The notes: generated by a model not told the origin, from the sequence alone. Positions 1 through 10,005 are shown, numbered from the stretch's first letter. The stretch is DNA of 64,000 nucleotides from Trachythela sp. YZ-2020 (GCA_016169945.1 JADLSH010000185.1:682001-746000); one strand, 5' to 3'. Made by a program: numbers and translations.

Positions 1-173
1 TTTGAATTCTACACTTGCGCAGAAAGGGTTACACTCATTTTACTGACACTATTGATGGTGAACATGCGAGCTTCTCATATGGGTTGCGAATATGTATCTA
101 TATTTTTTTCTTTGGTGGACTGAGTATATATGTTCCCACAAAATGGAGTTCAACAACAAACACCTAGTGTATC
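1..173. other. window edge, no recognisable gene
   Basis: AT-rich sequence with no motif I can assign. It probably belongs to the transposon remnant that follows. Confidence 0.3.
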
Positions 174-545
174 TTAGGGATATGTCTTTACATCCACTGT
201 TATAAATGTTATTTCGCAGCTTTTTATTAAATGTGGAGGATCACAAATAAAAAATAAAGGGAGATGAGAAAACGGATTGTTCACTTGGCTCACTGTTTCA
301 TCAACACCATTCATCATCATGAATGCTCTATTCTCAGCAGCCCCATCACAGAATGTTATTAAAGTGGTGAACCCATAACCTTGCAGCAACCCAATTCCTT
401 GCCAGAAAGTTATTTTCAAGTTTTGCCCTGAATTCGTTTAATTTAAAAACAACCACATGGATACTGGAAATTTGCAAATATACTCTTGAAATAAAATTGA
501 AGAATATGTTTCCATTTGGAATCTGGGGCTTGAAGAGCTCCATTA
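174..545 (-). pseudogene. P-element/THAP9-like transposase fragment
   Basis: On the minus strand, 419 to 174 is open for 81 codons. The translation contains CDGAAENRAF (about residues 24-33) and FICDPPHLIKS (about residues 57-67). The D-P-P-H-L-I-K block is the hallmark of the RNase H-like core of P-element and THAP9-type transposases, which cut and paste DNA in the nucleus. The stretch up to about 545 seems to hold further fragments of the same protein in another frame, then runs straight into gypsy RNase H sequence. No THAP zinc finger and no full catalytic triad are visible, so this is a dead core fragment. The motif is clear; the upper boundary is uncertain. Confidence 0.7.
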
Positions 546-555
546 GCCTAACGTA

Positions 556-1090
556 CAGAATGTTACGTTCCTTGTTGTCAGGCCAAACTTGTGATAGCAC
601 TGCTCCAAGGCATTTAGATGATGCATCGGCCTGCACAATAAAGTCACGCTCCCAGTTGGGAGGATGAAGAAGATCTTGTTCGAGCATAATGCCTGTTTTA
701 AGGAATCAAATTCCTTCTGTTCTTGATCTACCCAATGAAAAACACTTTGGTTCTTCAGTAGTTGCGGAGGTTACGCTGCGAAATGCGGTATGTGTTCATG
801 GTAACATCCTGCAAGTCCAAGAAACTTCTGCACGTCTGATATGCAAGTTGGTTGAGGGAAAGAGACAAACGCTTGTATTTTACCTTTATACGGTGTACGA
901 CCATCTTCGGACATTACGTAGCCGAGAAATTCCTGGTATGACTGGCAAAACTGCACTTTGAAGGCTTAAGCGAAATACCTACTTTATCGCATCGTCCCAA
1001 AACACGTTCGATGTGAGTAAAGTGATTGCTCCACTTGGTACAGTGACACAATATATCATCAACGTGATATATTGTGTCACAGATGATTGA
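556..1090 (-). pseudogene. Ty3/gypsy reverse transcriptase-RNase H remnant
   Basis: Three minus-strand frames join into one degraded pol segment. Around 1065-1040 a VDDIL block marks the reverse transcriptase active site. From about 1030 to 771 the connection region follows, with FLGYVMSEDG and VQKFLGLAGCYH. From about 770 to 600 the start of RNase H appears, with FIVQADASSKCLGAVLSQ. Together these copy retrotransposon RNA into DNA in gypsy elements. Frame changes near 770 and 980 and the switch to P-type sequence near 550 show that it is broken. It lies downstream, in minus-strand order, of the protease and gag remnants at 1.67-2.65 kb, which is the normal gypsy gene order. No integrase or LTR was found. 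Confidence 0.8.
1043..1080. repeat. near-perfect hairpin inside the RT active-site region
   Basis: The arm GTGACACAATATATCA is repeated inverted after a short spacer, giving a 16-bp stem. It covers the DNA that encodes the RT active-site block, so one arm appears to be an inverted micro-duplication of coding sequence. Confidence 0.8.
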
Positions 1091-1671
1091 GCTTTCCGGT
1101 AAAGGTTTTGGTGTAACTGTACTTTTTCAAATTCCTTAACAGTTTCACAAGCCATATCTGAAGCTGTGTCTGATGCTGCAGTTAAAAAGTTAGCTTGATG
1201 TGAATCAGTCATTGGTGTGATGTCGGCAATCACACCAGCAGGTAGGATCTGGTTATGTTGGCTTTGCTGCTACTGCATTAAACATTGACAAAAGTGACCT
1301 TAAATGCATTGTGTTGTGGTAAAAAGAGGGCTAGCTAAGTGACCTTCAATGCATGTGTTGTGGTGAAAAGAGGGCTAGCTTCAATCCAACATTGATTACC
1401 AGAAGACTGAATTGTGTCGACTAACATACTAGACAGAGCAGGTAAAAGGAGCATACTACCAATAGTGTAAGAGTCAGCCAGACGTTGATAACGTTAATAC
1501 TGGGCAACAACTTTTGAGGGGGTTCTACTACCGTGCTCAAGGATACAACATTGGTTTCGAATCTACGACAAGGACGGAGAGGTGGTTCCGTGGCCACTTG
1601 ATTGCAAATTGCATTTGGGGATGTGCGAAACTCACAATCCTTTATTTGTGTTTAACAATTGCATCTATGGC
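1091..1671. other. degraded gypsy interior
   Basis: No clear reading frame. By position this should be the region between protease and RT. A short direct repeat (GTGACCTTAAATGCAT-like, about 1290-1380) occurs twice around GAGGGCTAGCT. Confidence 0.3.
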
Positions 1672-1989
1672 TTATAAATGATTGTTACCAAACAAAACAT
1701 GCCAAACTAACTTCGGTGCAAGTAACATGGTATGCACTGAATATTTCCCAGGGCTCCAAGTAATAGGAACATCTTGAAGGGCAATCCTTTGTAAAACAGT
1801 ATCTTCATTAGCAACGTTAATTGCAACTGGTTTGGTAAGCTTAGTCATTTTCAGGTCTGGATGCATTTGTTGGACACGTTGGGCATCGTTCAAACTACAA
1901 AATGGCACTGAGCAACAGCTATCAAGAGGCAGGGAAAGTTCAATGCCAGCTGATTTGACTTTCGTCCACATTATATACTTCTTGCTCAA
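1672..1989 (-). pseudogene. Ty3/gypsy aspartic protease-like fragment
   Basis: A 105-codon minus-strand frame contains GIELSLPLDSCCSVPFCSL, which matches the position and style of the retropepsin active-site loop. The usual D-T/S-G triad reads D-S-C here, so catalysis would be lost. A later KLVWHVLFGNNHL resembles the flap-distal strand where gypsy proteases have a leucine-rich I/V-L-G motif. A retropepsin would process the gag-pol polyprotein. It sits between the zinc-knuckle gag remnant (higher coordinates) and the RT-RNase H remnant (lower coordinates), as in gypsy order. The identification rests mostly on that context plus the LPLDSC block. Confidence 0.55.
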
Positions 1990-2194
1990 GTCGGGAATTT
2001 CAACAGTAGCAACTTATGGCATGCCAAACAGGGGATAATCAGAGGATGGTGGCTTGTTGTCGGCAGGGGTGGTGGATCGGGCTGTAGCTGGTTTGGTAGG
2101 GGTTTTGGGAACACAGTTTCCAATTTAAAGCACCTGAAACTTACTTGATAGCTTTTCGTATATTTTGCGTAGGTGTCTTGTTCTCTTTGTGTAA

Positions 2195-2649
2195 CAATTG
2201 TTTACATCCTTTCTTTTTGCAAGTCAAACACACATTTTGACGATGAAACTTGCAACTATCATCGGGAAGTAAACAGCGTGGTGTAGCTCAACTGGAGGCA
2301 CCCTTCGGTTTGACTGGTATTGTTTCCATGGAATTTTTGGTTGTTTTCTTGATTTATCCTAGAATTGTACAAAGTTGGGCAGTTCGTTTTGATATGACCA
2401 GGTTGATTACAGTTGTAACAGCGTTTTTAGCTTAACATTAAGTTTCACAAAAAATACATGTCTCAGTTCGATATCATCATTAGTAGCTGTGTAGTGTATT
2501 CCGGCAATACATTTCTCGAGTTCATGTAGAATGTCACAAAATCGATGTGCAAAAGTTGAGACATGTTCCGCTTTACTTTGTTGGAGATTGTAATAGTCTT
2601 GAAGTAATTCACGTATACGCTCATCTATGTATTTTCTAAAAGAATGCAA
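2195..2649 (-). pseudogene. Ty3/gypsy gag with CCHC zinc knuckle
   Basis: Positions 2649-2407 encode a capsid-like stretch with EHVSTFAHRFCDILHELEKC, typical of the retrotransposon gag domain. In a neighbouring frame, about 2424-2376 encodes CYNCNQPGHIKTNC, a canonical C-x2-C-x4-H-x4-C nucleic-acid-binding knuckle. A second Cys/His cluster follows at about 2276-2202 (C, FH, CLTC, C). Gag forms the retrotransposon particle and binds its RNA. Frame changes between these parts mean it is not functional. It heads the gag-protease-RT series that continues down to about 556 on the same strand. Confidence 0.75.
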
Positions 2650-2768
2650 TTAAATTCAGGACACGCTTTGTTGAGAATTTTCAAGCATTCTGATTGGTCA
2701 ATTCATCTATTTATACAGATTTGAATTCAATTCTGTCTCTCACACTTGCAATCCAACACTGCTATACG
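2627..2768 (+). repeat. split direct repeat A, copy 1
   Basis: A 142-bp segment repeated with few differences at 3412-3553. It precedes a DIRS-like gag frame, as the left terminal repeat of a PAT/Ngaro-type element would. Confidence 0.85.
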
Positions 2769-3310
2769 ACGTAGGTAAGACGGAGAGTCAAGAAACAGCT
2801 GTTCGAACACAGTATTACACAGCTGTTCGAACAAGTATTTTCAATGTTCAAAGGCTATCTCACATCTCAACTAGAAGCGAAAGACAAGAAACATCCAAAA
2901 TAGTAAAAGAATCAAGCGAGCTAAAGTTAAAGGAAACAGACTTGAACGCCAATTTGAGTCGTATCTTCAATCAAGTAGCGGAAAATGTCGAGAGTCCTGC
3001 GGAAATACGGAAATTGATCGAGGAAGGGCAACAGCTTATTAAGAAAAGGCAAAAGTTAATCAAATTAGCCGGCAGAAGTAAAGACGGCTGGCAAGTTGCC
3101 CAGGAATACGAGTCAGACGACCTCGCCTCGGATTCCGACGACGAAAAGAGAATACGCAAAGCAAGGAACGCCGTAGAGAAGAAAAGAAAGGAAACAAAGC
3201 CTCAGATCAGCAATGTGTCTAAAAGGTTTAAGCCTGCCAGTGATAATCAGCTTTTTCGTGGTAAGGCCGTTCTCGTACTTTGTGAATCTCACGGTGGTTG
3301 GATTGTCTGA
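2762..3310 (+). pseudogene. DIRS-like retroelement gag-type ORF
   Basis: One frame is open from at least 2762 to a stop at 3308-3310. Its middle is strongly charged: LIKKRQKLIKLAGRSKDGW at about 3040-3095, then an acidic ESDDLASDSDDEKR, then a basic tail. This matches, from memory, the nucleocapsid-like first ORF of cnidarian DIRS-type (tyrosine recombinase) retroelements. That assignment is supported by the DIRS-like RNase H sequence at 3.76-4.26 kb on the same strand and by the split direct repeats around it. The frame overlaps the start of repeat B. No ATG start is obvious, so I consider it the 3' part of a longer ORF. The element is fragmented. Confidence 0.5.
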
Positions 3311-3553
3311 GCAACCAACCATATATTGTTGTTTTGTCTGTTTATTATGAATTTAAGAATGGAGATTGAAAATAATTTACGTTCGGTTGAACGCAGTGAA
3401 TTAGAACGTAAATGTATTTTCTAAAGGAATGCAATAAAATTCAGGACACGCTTCGTTGAGAATTTTCAAGAATTCTGATTGATCAGTTCATCTATTTATA
3501 CAGATTTGAATTCAATTCTGTCTCTCACTCTTGCAATCCAACACTGCTATACG
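3298..3553 (+). repeat. direct-repeat junction B1|A2
   Basis: Repeat B (3298-3411, 114 bp, also at 5272-5385) abuts repeat A (3412-3553, also at 2627-2768) with no gap. The order over the locus is A1, gag, B1|A2, RNase H fragment, B2. PAT and Ngaro elements are known for split direct repeats in which an internal B1A2 junction joins both end sequences. Confidence 0.8.
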
Positions 3554-3762
3554 GCTTTGATTTTAACGGAGAAAAAGTGTGTCACAAACAGTGGGACAAG
3601 CAGGAAAGTCAGAAAAGTTCTACCTGCAGAGAGCTAACAGCTATCAAGTTCGCAGTAAACGGACAGCCAAACCGCTTGTAAAATTATTTCCGTTGGGAGC
3701 ATGCAGCCAGATTTACATATTATTGCCTTGAAGATTTTTCAGATTTGTGCTAATTACAAATT

Positions 3763-4259
3763 CAGTGGATCCTTCGAATAGAAAGAGATGACTTTATAAG
3801 TCGGCTCATTTACATTGATGATTGGCAAATCACTGTAAATTGTTTTGAAGCTATAGAAAGGCTATGGGGCATACACACTGTTGACTGCTTCGCTAATTAT
3901 TATAATAAGAAAATTAGCAAATATTTTTCAAGATTTTGGGATCCAGGTTCCAGTGGAGTCGATTTCTTTGTTCAGAATGCAAACGGAGAAAACTGTCTGG
4001 TTGTTCCGCCAATAGATCTGATAGTCAGAGCATGCATTATTTGTACGCTTGTAAGGCAACGGCGACAATAGTTGTTCCATTTTGGCCCTCAGCACAATTT
4101 TGGCCAGTTATTTCCAGAAAGTATGCGAGTTTCATAGTGGGATCTAATTTATTCACTGGAAGAACCGCCTTCGCATACAGTAGAAACACAAATTCATTGT
4201 TGGGTTCTGATAGATTTTTTGGTGACATTTTAGCTATTCACATACTATTTGACTATTAG
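3763..4259 (+). pseudogene. DIRS-like RNase H/connection region
   Basis: A frame open from about 3763 to 4067 carries HTVDCFANYYNKK and FWDPGSSGVDFF, which match the RNase H region of DIRS-type retroelements (D-x-F-A ... F-x-x-PG-x-x-V-D-A/F-F). A frame shift near 4045 continues the match in an overlapping plus-strand frame ending at 4259, with TIVVPFWPSAQFWPVI, the well-conserved block after RNase H in this class. RNase H removes the RNA template during reverse transcription. Upstream RT motifs and the downstream methyltransferase or tyrosine recombinase are missing, so this is a deleted, frameshifted copy. Confidence 0.7.
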
Positions 4260-4890
4260 GGAACAGAAATTGACGTAACGAGGAAATAGCATGGGAAAAA
4301 GTTGCGGGGCATCGTGAAGCGCTTGCCTAAAGATGGTAACATTTGAGATTTGCTTTGAAGAAAAGTTGACAATTATATGAAACTATACGACAGGCACTGG
4401 CCTAGGAACTGAGGATACATTTTGTCTATAGAAGTGCGAGTTCAGTTTATAAGGAACTGATTTACGCCTAAAACACGAAAAACGTATGGTATAGGCTCTG
4501 GACAGAATTAGAGTTTACTGTATGGCGCTTGCCACAAACGGTTCTGCCAAAAACCTTTGACTCATTTAGTTGGAGTGTCAAAAGAGAATAAAAGTTAATC
4601 AGAACACACTATGTTTATGTTTTAAAAATTGCTAATAGATCATTGTTCCTATTTTTTCGTTTAGATATTTAAAATTTCTAGGGAATGGAACGCTTTGCCA
4701 ATCAACATCAGGCCAAACGCTACAAATTTGTTGGAGCAGCTCTTCCAATCTAAAGTAAAATCGACATCTCAAAGATATCTTAAAGAGATAGGGCAATAAG
4801 GTTTTATAAATCTTCAAATACTTATAAGCTATGCAGAAATAAGCTGTCATATTCTACAAATTGAGGGTTGCTTCGCGTGTGCCTAAAAGA
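4260..4890. other. no recognisable gene
   Basis: AT-rich, with short random frames only. It lies between the DIRS-like RNase H remnant and a Penelope-like repeat. Confidence 0.4.
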
Positions 4891-4894
4891 TATA

Positions 4895-5060
4895 AACAAA
4901 ATCTCGACGTTTCGAGCTAAAGCCCTTCGTCAGGAAAAGTTAGTAGACAGATAAACACACTACATCAGCTTTTATAGCAACGCTATAAAAGCTGCCACGT
5001 GAACAAAATATTAACCAATGAAAATAAAGTAGTCATAACAATAATAACAAAATAGAAATA
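4895..5060 (-). repeat. Penelope-like terminal repeat with ribozyme-like motif
   Basis: On the minus strand a CCAAT-like ATTGGTT, a CACGTG box and a TATAAAAG box are followed by CTGACGAAGGGC...GCTCGAAACGTC (about 4935-4904). The layout CTGANGA, short stem, GAAACGTC is the pattern reported for hammerhead-like motifs of Penelope-like elements. A perfect 13-bp hairpin (4966-4978 with 4982-4994) covers the TATA region. Related copies lie at 28.52-28.64 and 41.58-41.74 kb. The ribozyme activity is inferred. Confidence 0.5.
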
Positions 5061-5271
5061 CTCTGTCATATTCTAGATGTCGAGAAATATTTAAGGACTG
5101 TATTCAAAATAACTTGGTTACGACAGCAGTTTATATGGATTACATAGTTTACGGTCAGGAGGAGCGACAGCAGCAGTCAAACATAACGAACATTTGTCAT
5201 TTGGAAATCGGACAATGCAAAAGATATGTATATTAATTTTGGACGATATAGCAGAGCGTTTATAGCACAGT

Positions 5272-5385
5272 TTGGATTGTCTGAGCAATCAACCATATAT
5301 TGTTGTTTTGTCTGTTTATTATGAATTTAAACATGGAGATTGAAAATAATTTACGTTCGGTTGAACGCAGTGAATTAGAACGTAA
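5272..5385 (+). repeat. split direct repeat B, copy 2
   Basis: A 114-bp segment nearly identical to 3298-3411. It ends the DIRS-like locus. Confidence 0.85.
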
Positions 5386-5461
5386 TTAAGTTTTCCACGT
5401 TTCTTAACTAATGATGTTTTAAATGGTCAAATTATTTTTTATAATGTTCGATAGTAATATT

Positions 5462-5800
5462 GTTAGGGTCCTCTCCGAAGGAATGTTTGGATTCCTCTTC
5501 TGCAAACACAACAGAATCATAACCAGCGTACCTGTTGCTTGAGATAGGTTGTCCAATGTTTGGCTGGAACTCCAGAAGTTTTTAATAACGTGGTAAACTG
5601 GTCAAGAAAACGGCCAAGTTGCTCGTCTGGCTTACCTGTGTAGCGAGGTTAAACCACTTGAGGAAATTTCAAAATGTCAACATTGCTTGAACTTGGAGAA
5701 TTTGAGGCTAAATCTGCGGCAGATTTCGCTAGTGTTTCGATATGTTGTCGATTTGCTTCATGGGCGTCGCGTTGCTTTGATTAGAGACCTTACGATGGAG
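5462..5800 (-). pseudogene. retrotransposon gag fragment
   Basis: Read on the minus strand from about 5800, the sequence encodes a stretch rich in A/S ending in NVDILKFPQVV, then a stop, then GKPDEQLGRFLDQFTTLLK and, after a frame change, YAGYDSVVFAEEESK. The D-E-Q-L-G-x-F-L-x-Q-F pattern is typical of the capsid part of LTR-retrotransposon gag proteins, which assemble the particle. At least one stop and one frameshift break it. It is a second gag remnant, separate from the one at 2.2-2.65 kb. The plus-strand frame at 5687-5956 covers the same DNA antisense and also extends past it; I do not treat it as a gene. Confidence 0.5.
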
Positions 5801-5959
5801 GACGGCAACGCGAACGACCACGGCCAAAACAAACTCCATCAAATTAATCAATTAAATAAAATTTGTCGTGATATTATCAATCGTATGAATTCACTTCAGT
5901 TTGAGGAAGTTGAGAAAAAGGCATTTTGGTTTAGAGTATTTCTACTTCAGTACTGAGCC

Positions 5960-7130
5960 AATTTGCTGAGTATCACTTCTCGCGGCTTGAAGTGCAGACG
6001 TTGAACACAATACGTAAAAATCTGTAGTTTACCGTTGTAAACAGAGCGAGGATGACGTCTAAAATTCCCGTGGGATTTTAATTATTCATTTCTATTCTAA
6101 AATACTATAATCGCGTGATTCGAATCGGTCGCCTCGCCCGCGCGGGCAAAACGACCGTAATGGAAAATGGCCTTTACGATGCCTGTGAGATTCTCGACTG
6201 TCGCCATGAGTCATAATCCTCCAAAAAACTGTGTAAACGAATTGCATCCTCCACCACTTGTAATAGTCAAAGTAGATAAATATAAAGTTTATTAATATAA
6301 ATCAAACAATAAACAAAATAATATAGTTTTGTAACACGGTATTGTCTTTTGTTAACTGGCGGCCATTCAGCCTTCGTACTCTCTCTCTCTGCCTGTTCGC
6401 AGGTCTCGCTTCCCTAAGATCCTATTACATCCTATTTTCGGTGGGAGGGGGGAGTACAGTAGTAAAAATTATTTGTAATTGGGTATTTTATAGTGCTTGG
6501 TTTCCTGATTTTTTATTAAAGTTGATGCGCATAGCTATGAAACATGTATTATGGCCAACTTATAATTCCAGCATGGAGAATAAGAAAGTTACAAGCTTGA
6601 GAAGCAATAATATTGTCTGAAGCTTAAAAGCAAACAAGCCTTATTAAAAATCATATAATGTAAATTTAATCGATTTTCTGTACATGCACTATGAAAGAAC
6701 TTCCGTATACATCTATGAGATGCAAAAGTCGAAATTATATCTACTATACATACTATAATTTGGTTTCGTTGATTATAAAAAACTTAATAGATGCTCAATA
6801 GATTCCAGAACATAATTTATTTACTATACATACTATGTATGCAGCAGACACGATACGACTTAAATGGCATGCCAAAAGATAATACGCTTTCTAAATTTTC
6901 CGTCCTGCTTGTAAATAGACACATAAATGAACTTTTGAAACTTGAACTACGTTACAAAAGATCATATTACATCAGACCTCGCTGTGACGCTATCAAAGCT
7001 AAACTTCGACAATTTGATTCAGTCTGTATAAAAATGTCTACTAATATCTTAGGCGATACATAGAATAAACAAAGGCGAGCTTATTATTTTATAAATACGT
7101 TTTTGACCGACCGCGGAAATATGCTAATTT
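5960..7130. other. no recognisable gene; short GC palindrome
   Basis: Mostly AT-rich. GCCCGCGCGGGC near 6138 is a 12-bp palindrome in a small GC-rich patch. A CT-rich run lies near 6380. Plus-strand frames at 6342-6620 and 6791-7063 have no recognisable motif. Confidence 0.35.
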
Positions 7131-7138
7131 CATCAATA
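7131..7138. repeat. left 8-bp target-site duplication
   Basis: CATCAATA directly before the left terminus at 7139. The same 8 bases directly follow the right terminus, at 27262-27269. Confidence 0.85.
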
Positions 7139-7154
7139 CAGGGGCGGATCTAGG
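7139..7154 (+). repeat. left terminal inverted repeat of the 20-kb element
   Basis: CAGGGGCGGATCTAGG; a perfect inverted match to 27246-27261. The similarity stops sharply after 16 bp. Confidence 0.85.
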
Positions 7155-7671
7155 ATTTTTCGTACGTTAGTCAAAAATTTCGTTGCTGAGCATCGGGGTG
7201 GGTACTTTTTACCGTGGGGGGGGGTCGCCAAGAGAAGATTAAACAAACTGGGGTTACAAAGTATTGATTATTGTGTAAGTAGAATATTAACCCAGCTTTC
7301 AATAGCTGTAATCTATAGCATTGAATAACAAAATATAGTTGCTTCTCGAGTTTTATTCATAGCAGAAACATGTGCCATGAATAAGTATTCACAATGGCAA
7401 CATGATCCATTTTACTTGTTGTATACATATTGTAGAGATCGCATTACACAAAGTTAAGCCATGCCACATTGTCATATTGCAGTTTATATTAGGTATAAAT
7501 AATACAGTATTATTAAGTATCTGATTAATGTATAAAGTCCACATTCCACAAGAGGCATAAACAAAGTATAAACAAGCTGAAACTGCCTGTATTAAGCTGC
7601 AGTATTTATGTAAATTGACTGAAATATTATGTAAATTTCGTCTCTTATTATTATACGCGTAACCGCCGATT

Positions 7672-7971
7672 TTATAGCATGTGCGCATAGATCATGGTAC
7701 AGACGCACAATCCACTACAGTCTACAACAGCTATAATGCTATAATTATCTAGTTTTGTTTTCTCTCGAACGTACTTCGGGATGTATGATTCCGCACCAAA
7801 ATTTCGTGCGAGGAAGAAGCTTGTGTTGTTCACAGCGCTCAATAAGTCTTCAATAGAACGCTTCGGTACGCCGTCTAGTCGCTTCTTTAGATCAGCTTCA
7901 ATATCTTTAAAATATTGTCGATCGTCTTTCTCTAAAGCAGCCTTTACGGTTTCGTAAATACTAACGGACAT
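7672..7971 (-). CDS. small uncharacterised ORF near the left end
   Basis: An ATG at 7971 opens a 99-codon minus-strand frame. The first 70 residues are rich in K, D, E and R with an even amphipathic pattern (MSVSIYETVKAALEKDDR, then KDIEADLKKRLDGVPKR), and look like real protein. The last 25 are less convincing, so an intron or truncation near 7745 is possible. I do not recognise a family, signal peptide or membrane segment. It points away from the DUF6589 first exon (start 8332), with a CpG-rich stretch between them that could drive both. It would be an accessory gene of the 20-kb element if real. Confidence 0.35.
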   Translation of the reverse strand: MSVSIYETVKAALEKDDRQYFKDIEADLKKRLDGVPKRSIEDLLSAVNNTSFFLARNFGAESYIPKYVREKTKLDNYSIIAVVDCSGLCVCTMIYAHML

Positions 7972-8039
7972 GGCTAGTATTAATAGTTCAGAGTTCAAGT
8001 ACTGTAGCGATCAGAAAGGGCCAGAAACGTCATAGACCT

Positions 8040-8220
8040 TTCCGTGCACGGTATGATCTAGACTTGCTCCAAGTCGACCTCTGCTAGTCGAGGGCAGCAC
8101 TAAAGCGAGGGCAGCGCTGGCGAGGCGAGCGCGAGCGACGAAGTCGCGAGCGGGAGGTCGACTTGTCTCACTTGCAGGTTTTCTTGTCGCGTTTCGCGCC
8201 AAAAGTGTGAAGAAAGACTT
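8040..8220. promoter_or_regulatory. CpG-rich divergent start region
   Basis: A short, strongly GC- and CpG-rich block (for example GGCGAGGCGAGCGCGAGCGA near 8122) in otherwise AT-rich DNA. It lies between the start of the minus-strand ORF at 7971 and the ATG at 8332. This placement suggests a bidirectional promoter. No TATA box is placed clearly. Confidence 0.35.
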
Positions 8221-8331
8221 GGCTATTAATTAACAGGGGGCGGAGTTGCTTATGTGCGGTAGTAATCTGATATAACTATCCGGCCAAGCTGGCCATGTGC
8301 ACAGGTATGGCATTGCACACTTCGCATGTAA

Positions 8332-8846
8332 ATGGCAGAAAACACAACAGCGACAACTCCGACAAAAACAATCGATCGAGTGTGCGTCTCTCCAGAATCT
8401 AGAGATAAAATTTGTTTGCTTTGTTCAACAGTTATTGAAAATATATACTACAGAAGAAAGCTGGTTACTTCTGGAGTCAGGAAAAGCAAAGCGTGTCTTA
8501 ATTTGGAGTCGTTGCTTGGAAAAGAATTTGAAGTACCGAATTACCCTCAAATATTTTGTGCAGAAACTGTGCTGACAAGAACGAGAAATTGGTATAAAAA
8601 ATCAATGACATTCGCTTACAGTTTGAATCTTCTATTCAATCGATTGGAGAAAAGGGGAAAATAACTTCTGTGAAAAGGCTTTCTCGATTTAATTGAGTCA
8701 TCAGACGGCGAGGCGCAAAATCATACCGCAAACGAGCTCTCTTTGCGGCGGATATTAGCTGTAGTAATACGCTAAGAGAAAGCGAAGACTCCTCAGCAGT
8801 TAATGTTAATAATGATTTGGATGATGAACAAAACAATTTCACTGAG
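8332..8846 (+). pseudogene. DUF6589-family gene, first exon (zinc-binding N-terminus)
   Basis: The ATG at 8332 opens a frame with C28-x2-C31 (ICLLC), then a basic stretch, then LNLESLLGKEF. Near 8545 the match moves to the next frame, where CRNC (8559-8570) gives the second C-x2-C pair. Together they form a ZAD-like four-cysteine N-terminal module, as seen (from memory) at the start of many DUF6589-type proteins. After that come KINDIRLQFESS and KRLSRFN, then a basic and an acidic stretch, ending at a good donor GAG|GTAAGC (8846/8847). In-frame stops at 8595 and 8694 and the frameshift show decay. The link to the exons from 19.4 kb onward is inferred from strand, family resemblance and intron signals. 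Confidence 0.55.
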
Positions 8847-9936
8847 GTAAGCCGATTTGTTAATGTCGCATTTGGCGGCTTAATGTCTTCAATGCGTATT
8901 TCCTAATTTGTTCTAGCTAAGTACCTGGTCGTGTGATTTTCAATTTCATGCATCTGTATACGCATTGGCGCCTTCTCTATTTTAACATTCGTAGAGAAAA
9001 GACGAACAAATAACTTAACGAATTTGTATATGCGCATCCAGTATATAAAGACATCAACTAGAAATCGCATAGAAGGAATATTTTTTAAGATCTAATTTTT
9101 AATCGCATTGCTTATATACTATAACAAAGACGCACCAACGAATATTGCATTCTATTTTTGTAAGGAAGTCCCTGACTTTTTCAGTGACTTTTTACTCAAT
9201 AAATTTTGGGCTGATTAAAGTCACAATTACTGTTTATTTAATCCATAACTAACCGGGGACAGTCGCCAAGGCATAAGTAGTATTTTTGCTCGAAATTTCT
9301 ATCCACTGATGGCATTTGATTTGTGTTCCGTCTCGGTTCCGTAAAACAAGAACAAAATTCTTCGCACAGTTTAAACAATAAGGAATTTTCCGCTCGCACC
9401 ATGATTTCTGAACCGTGCTTTATCTATCATCACAAATAATCACATAAATATTCTGTTTAGTCGCAATTTATGCAAATATCCTAACTCATATTTATATCGT
9501 TGCTGCGCCCACAGCGCGCCTTATTAAATCTAGAAGTTCCTCAACAATGACAAAGCACTTCATGACAGTTGGGAATAATGAATATGAAATTGCTAATGCT
9601 AACAACATCATGGACAGTCGCCAAGATGGATGCGTTATTTGCTAAAATTGGATTTTAGATATTTCTCAGTGATAATATAGTATATTCTCAGTGATAATAT
9701 ACAGCTAATTCAAAAAAGGTTGTCCTTTGCAAACTTTAAACTCTAAAACCTTAAACCTTTAACATTGAGCGTGAAAAGCCGATTATGGGAGCGCAAGTTC
9801 TAATTTTAGAAATTCAGTATGTCGGCAATTTGTGAGCGACATGTCCTTAAATATATTATATATATATTATATAGCGCGTTTTTGGTTCACGAAATGCCAA
9901 AGAGTGCTCGATTGACGATATCATATAGATAGAGCA

Positions 9937-9993
9937 AATATAGTTTTTCGCTTACCTCGAGGTATCCGCTTGAGGTAAGCGAAAAACTATATT
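9937..9993. repeat. 22-bp perfect hairpin
   Basis: Arm AATATAGTTTTTCGCTTACC (+TC) at 9937-9958 and its exact complement at 9972-9993, with a 13-base loop. Its left flank and arm resemble the repeat family at 21.3 and 21.65 kb (AGTGCTCGA ... TTTTCGCTTACCTC). Confidence 0.85.
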
Positions 9994-10005
9994 ATATATA
10001 ATAAA

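Noticed and set aside
5687..5956. 89-codon plus-strand frame
   Set aside because: Partly antisense to a gag fragment; no motif of its own.
8011..8202. 63-codon Ala/Arg-rich minus-strand frame
   Set aside because: An effect of the CpG-rich stretch, with biased composition and no conserved pattern.
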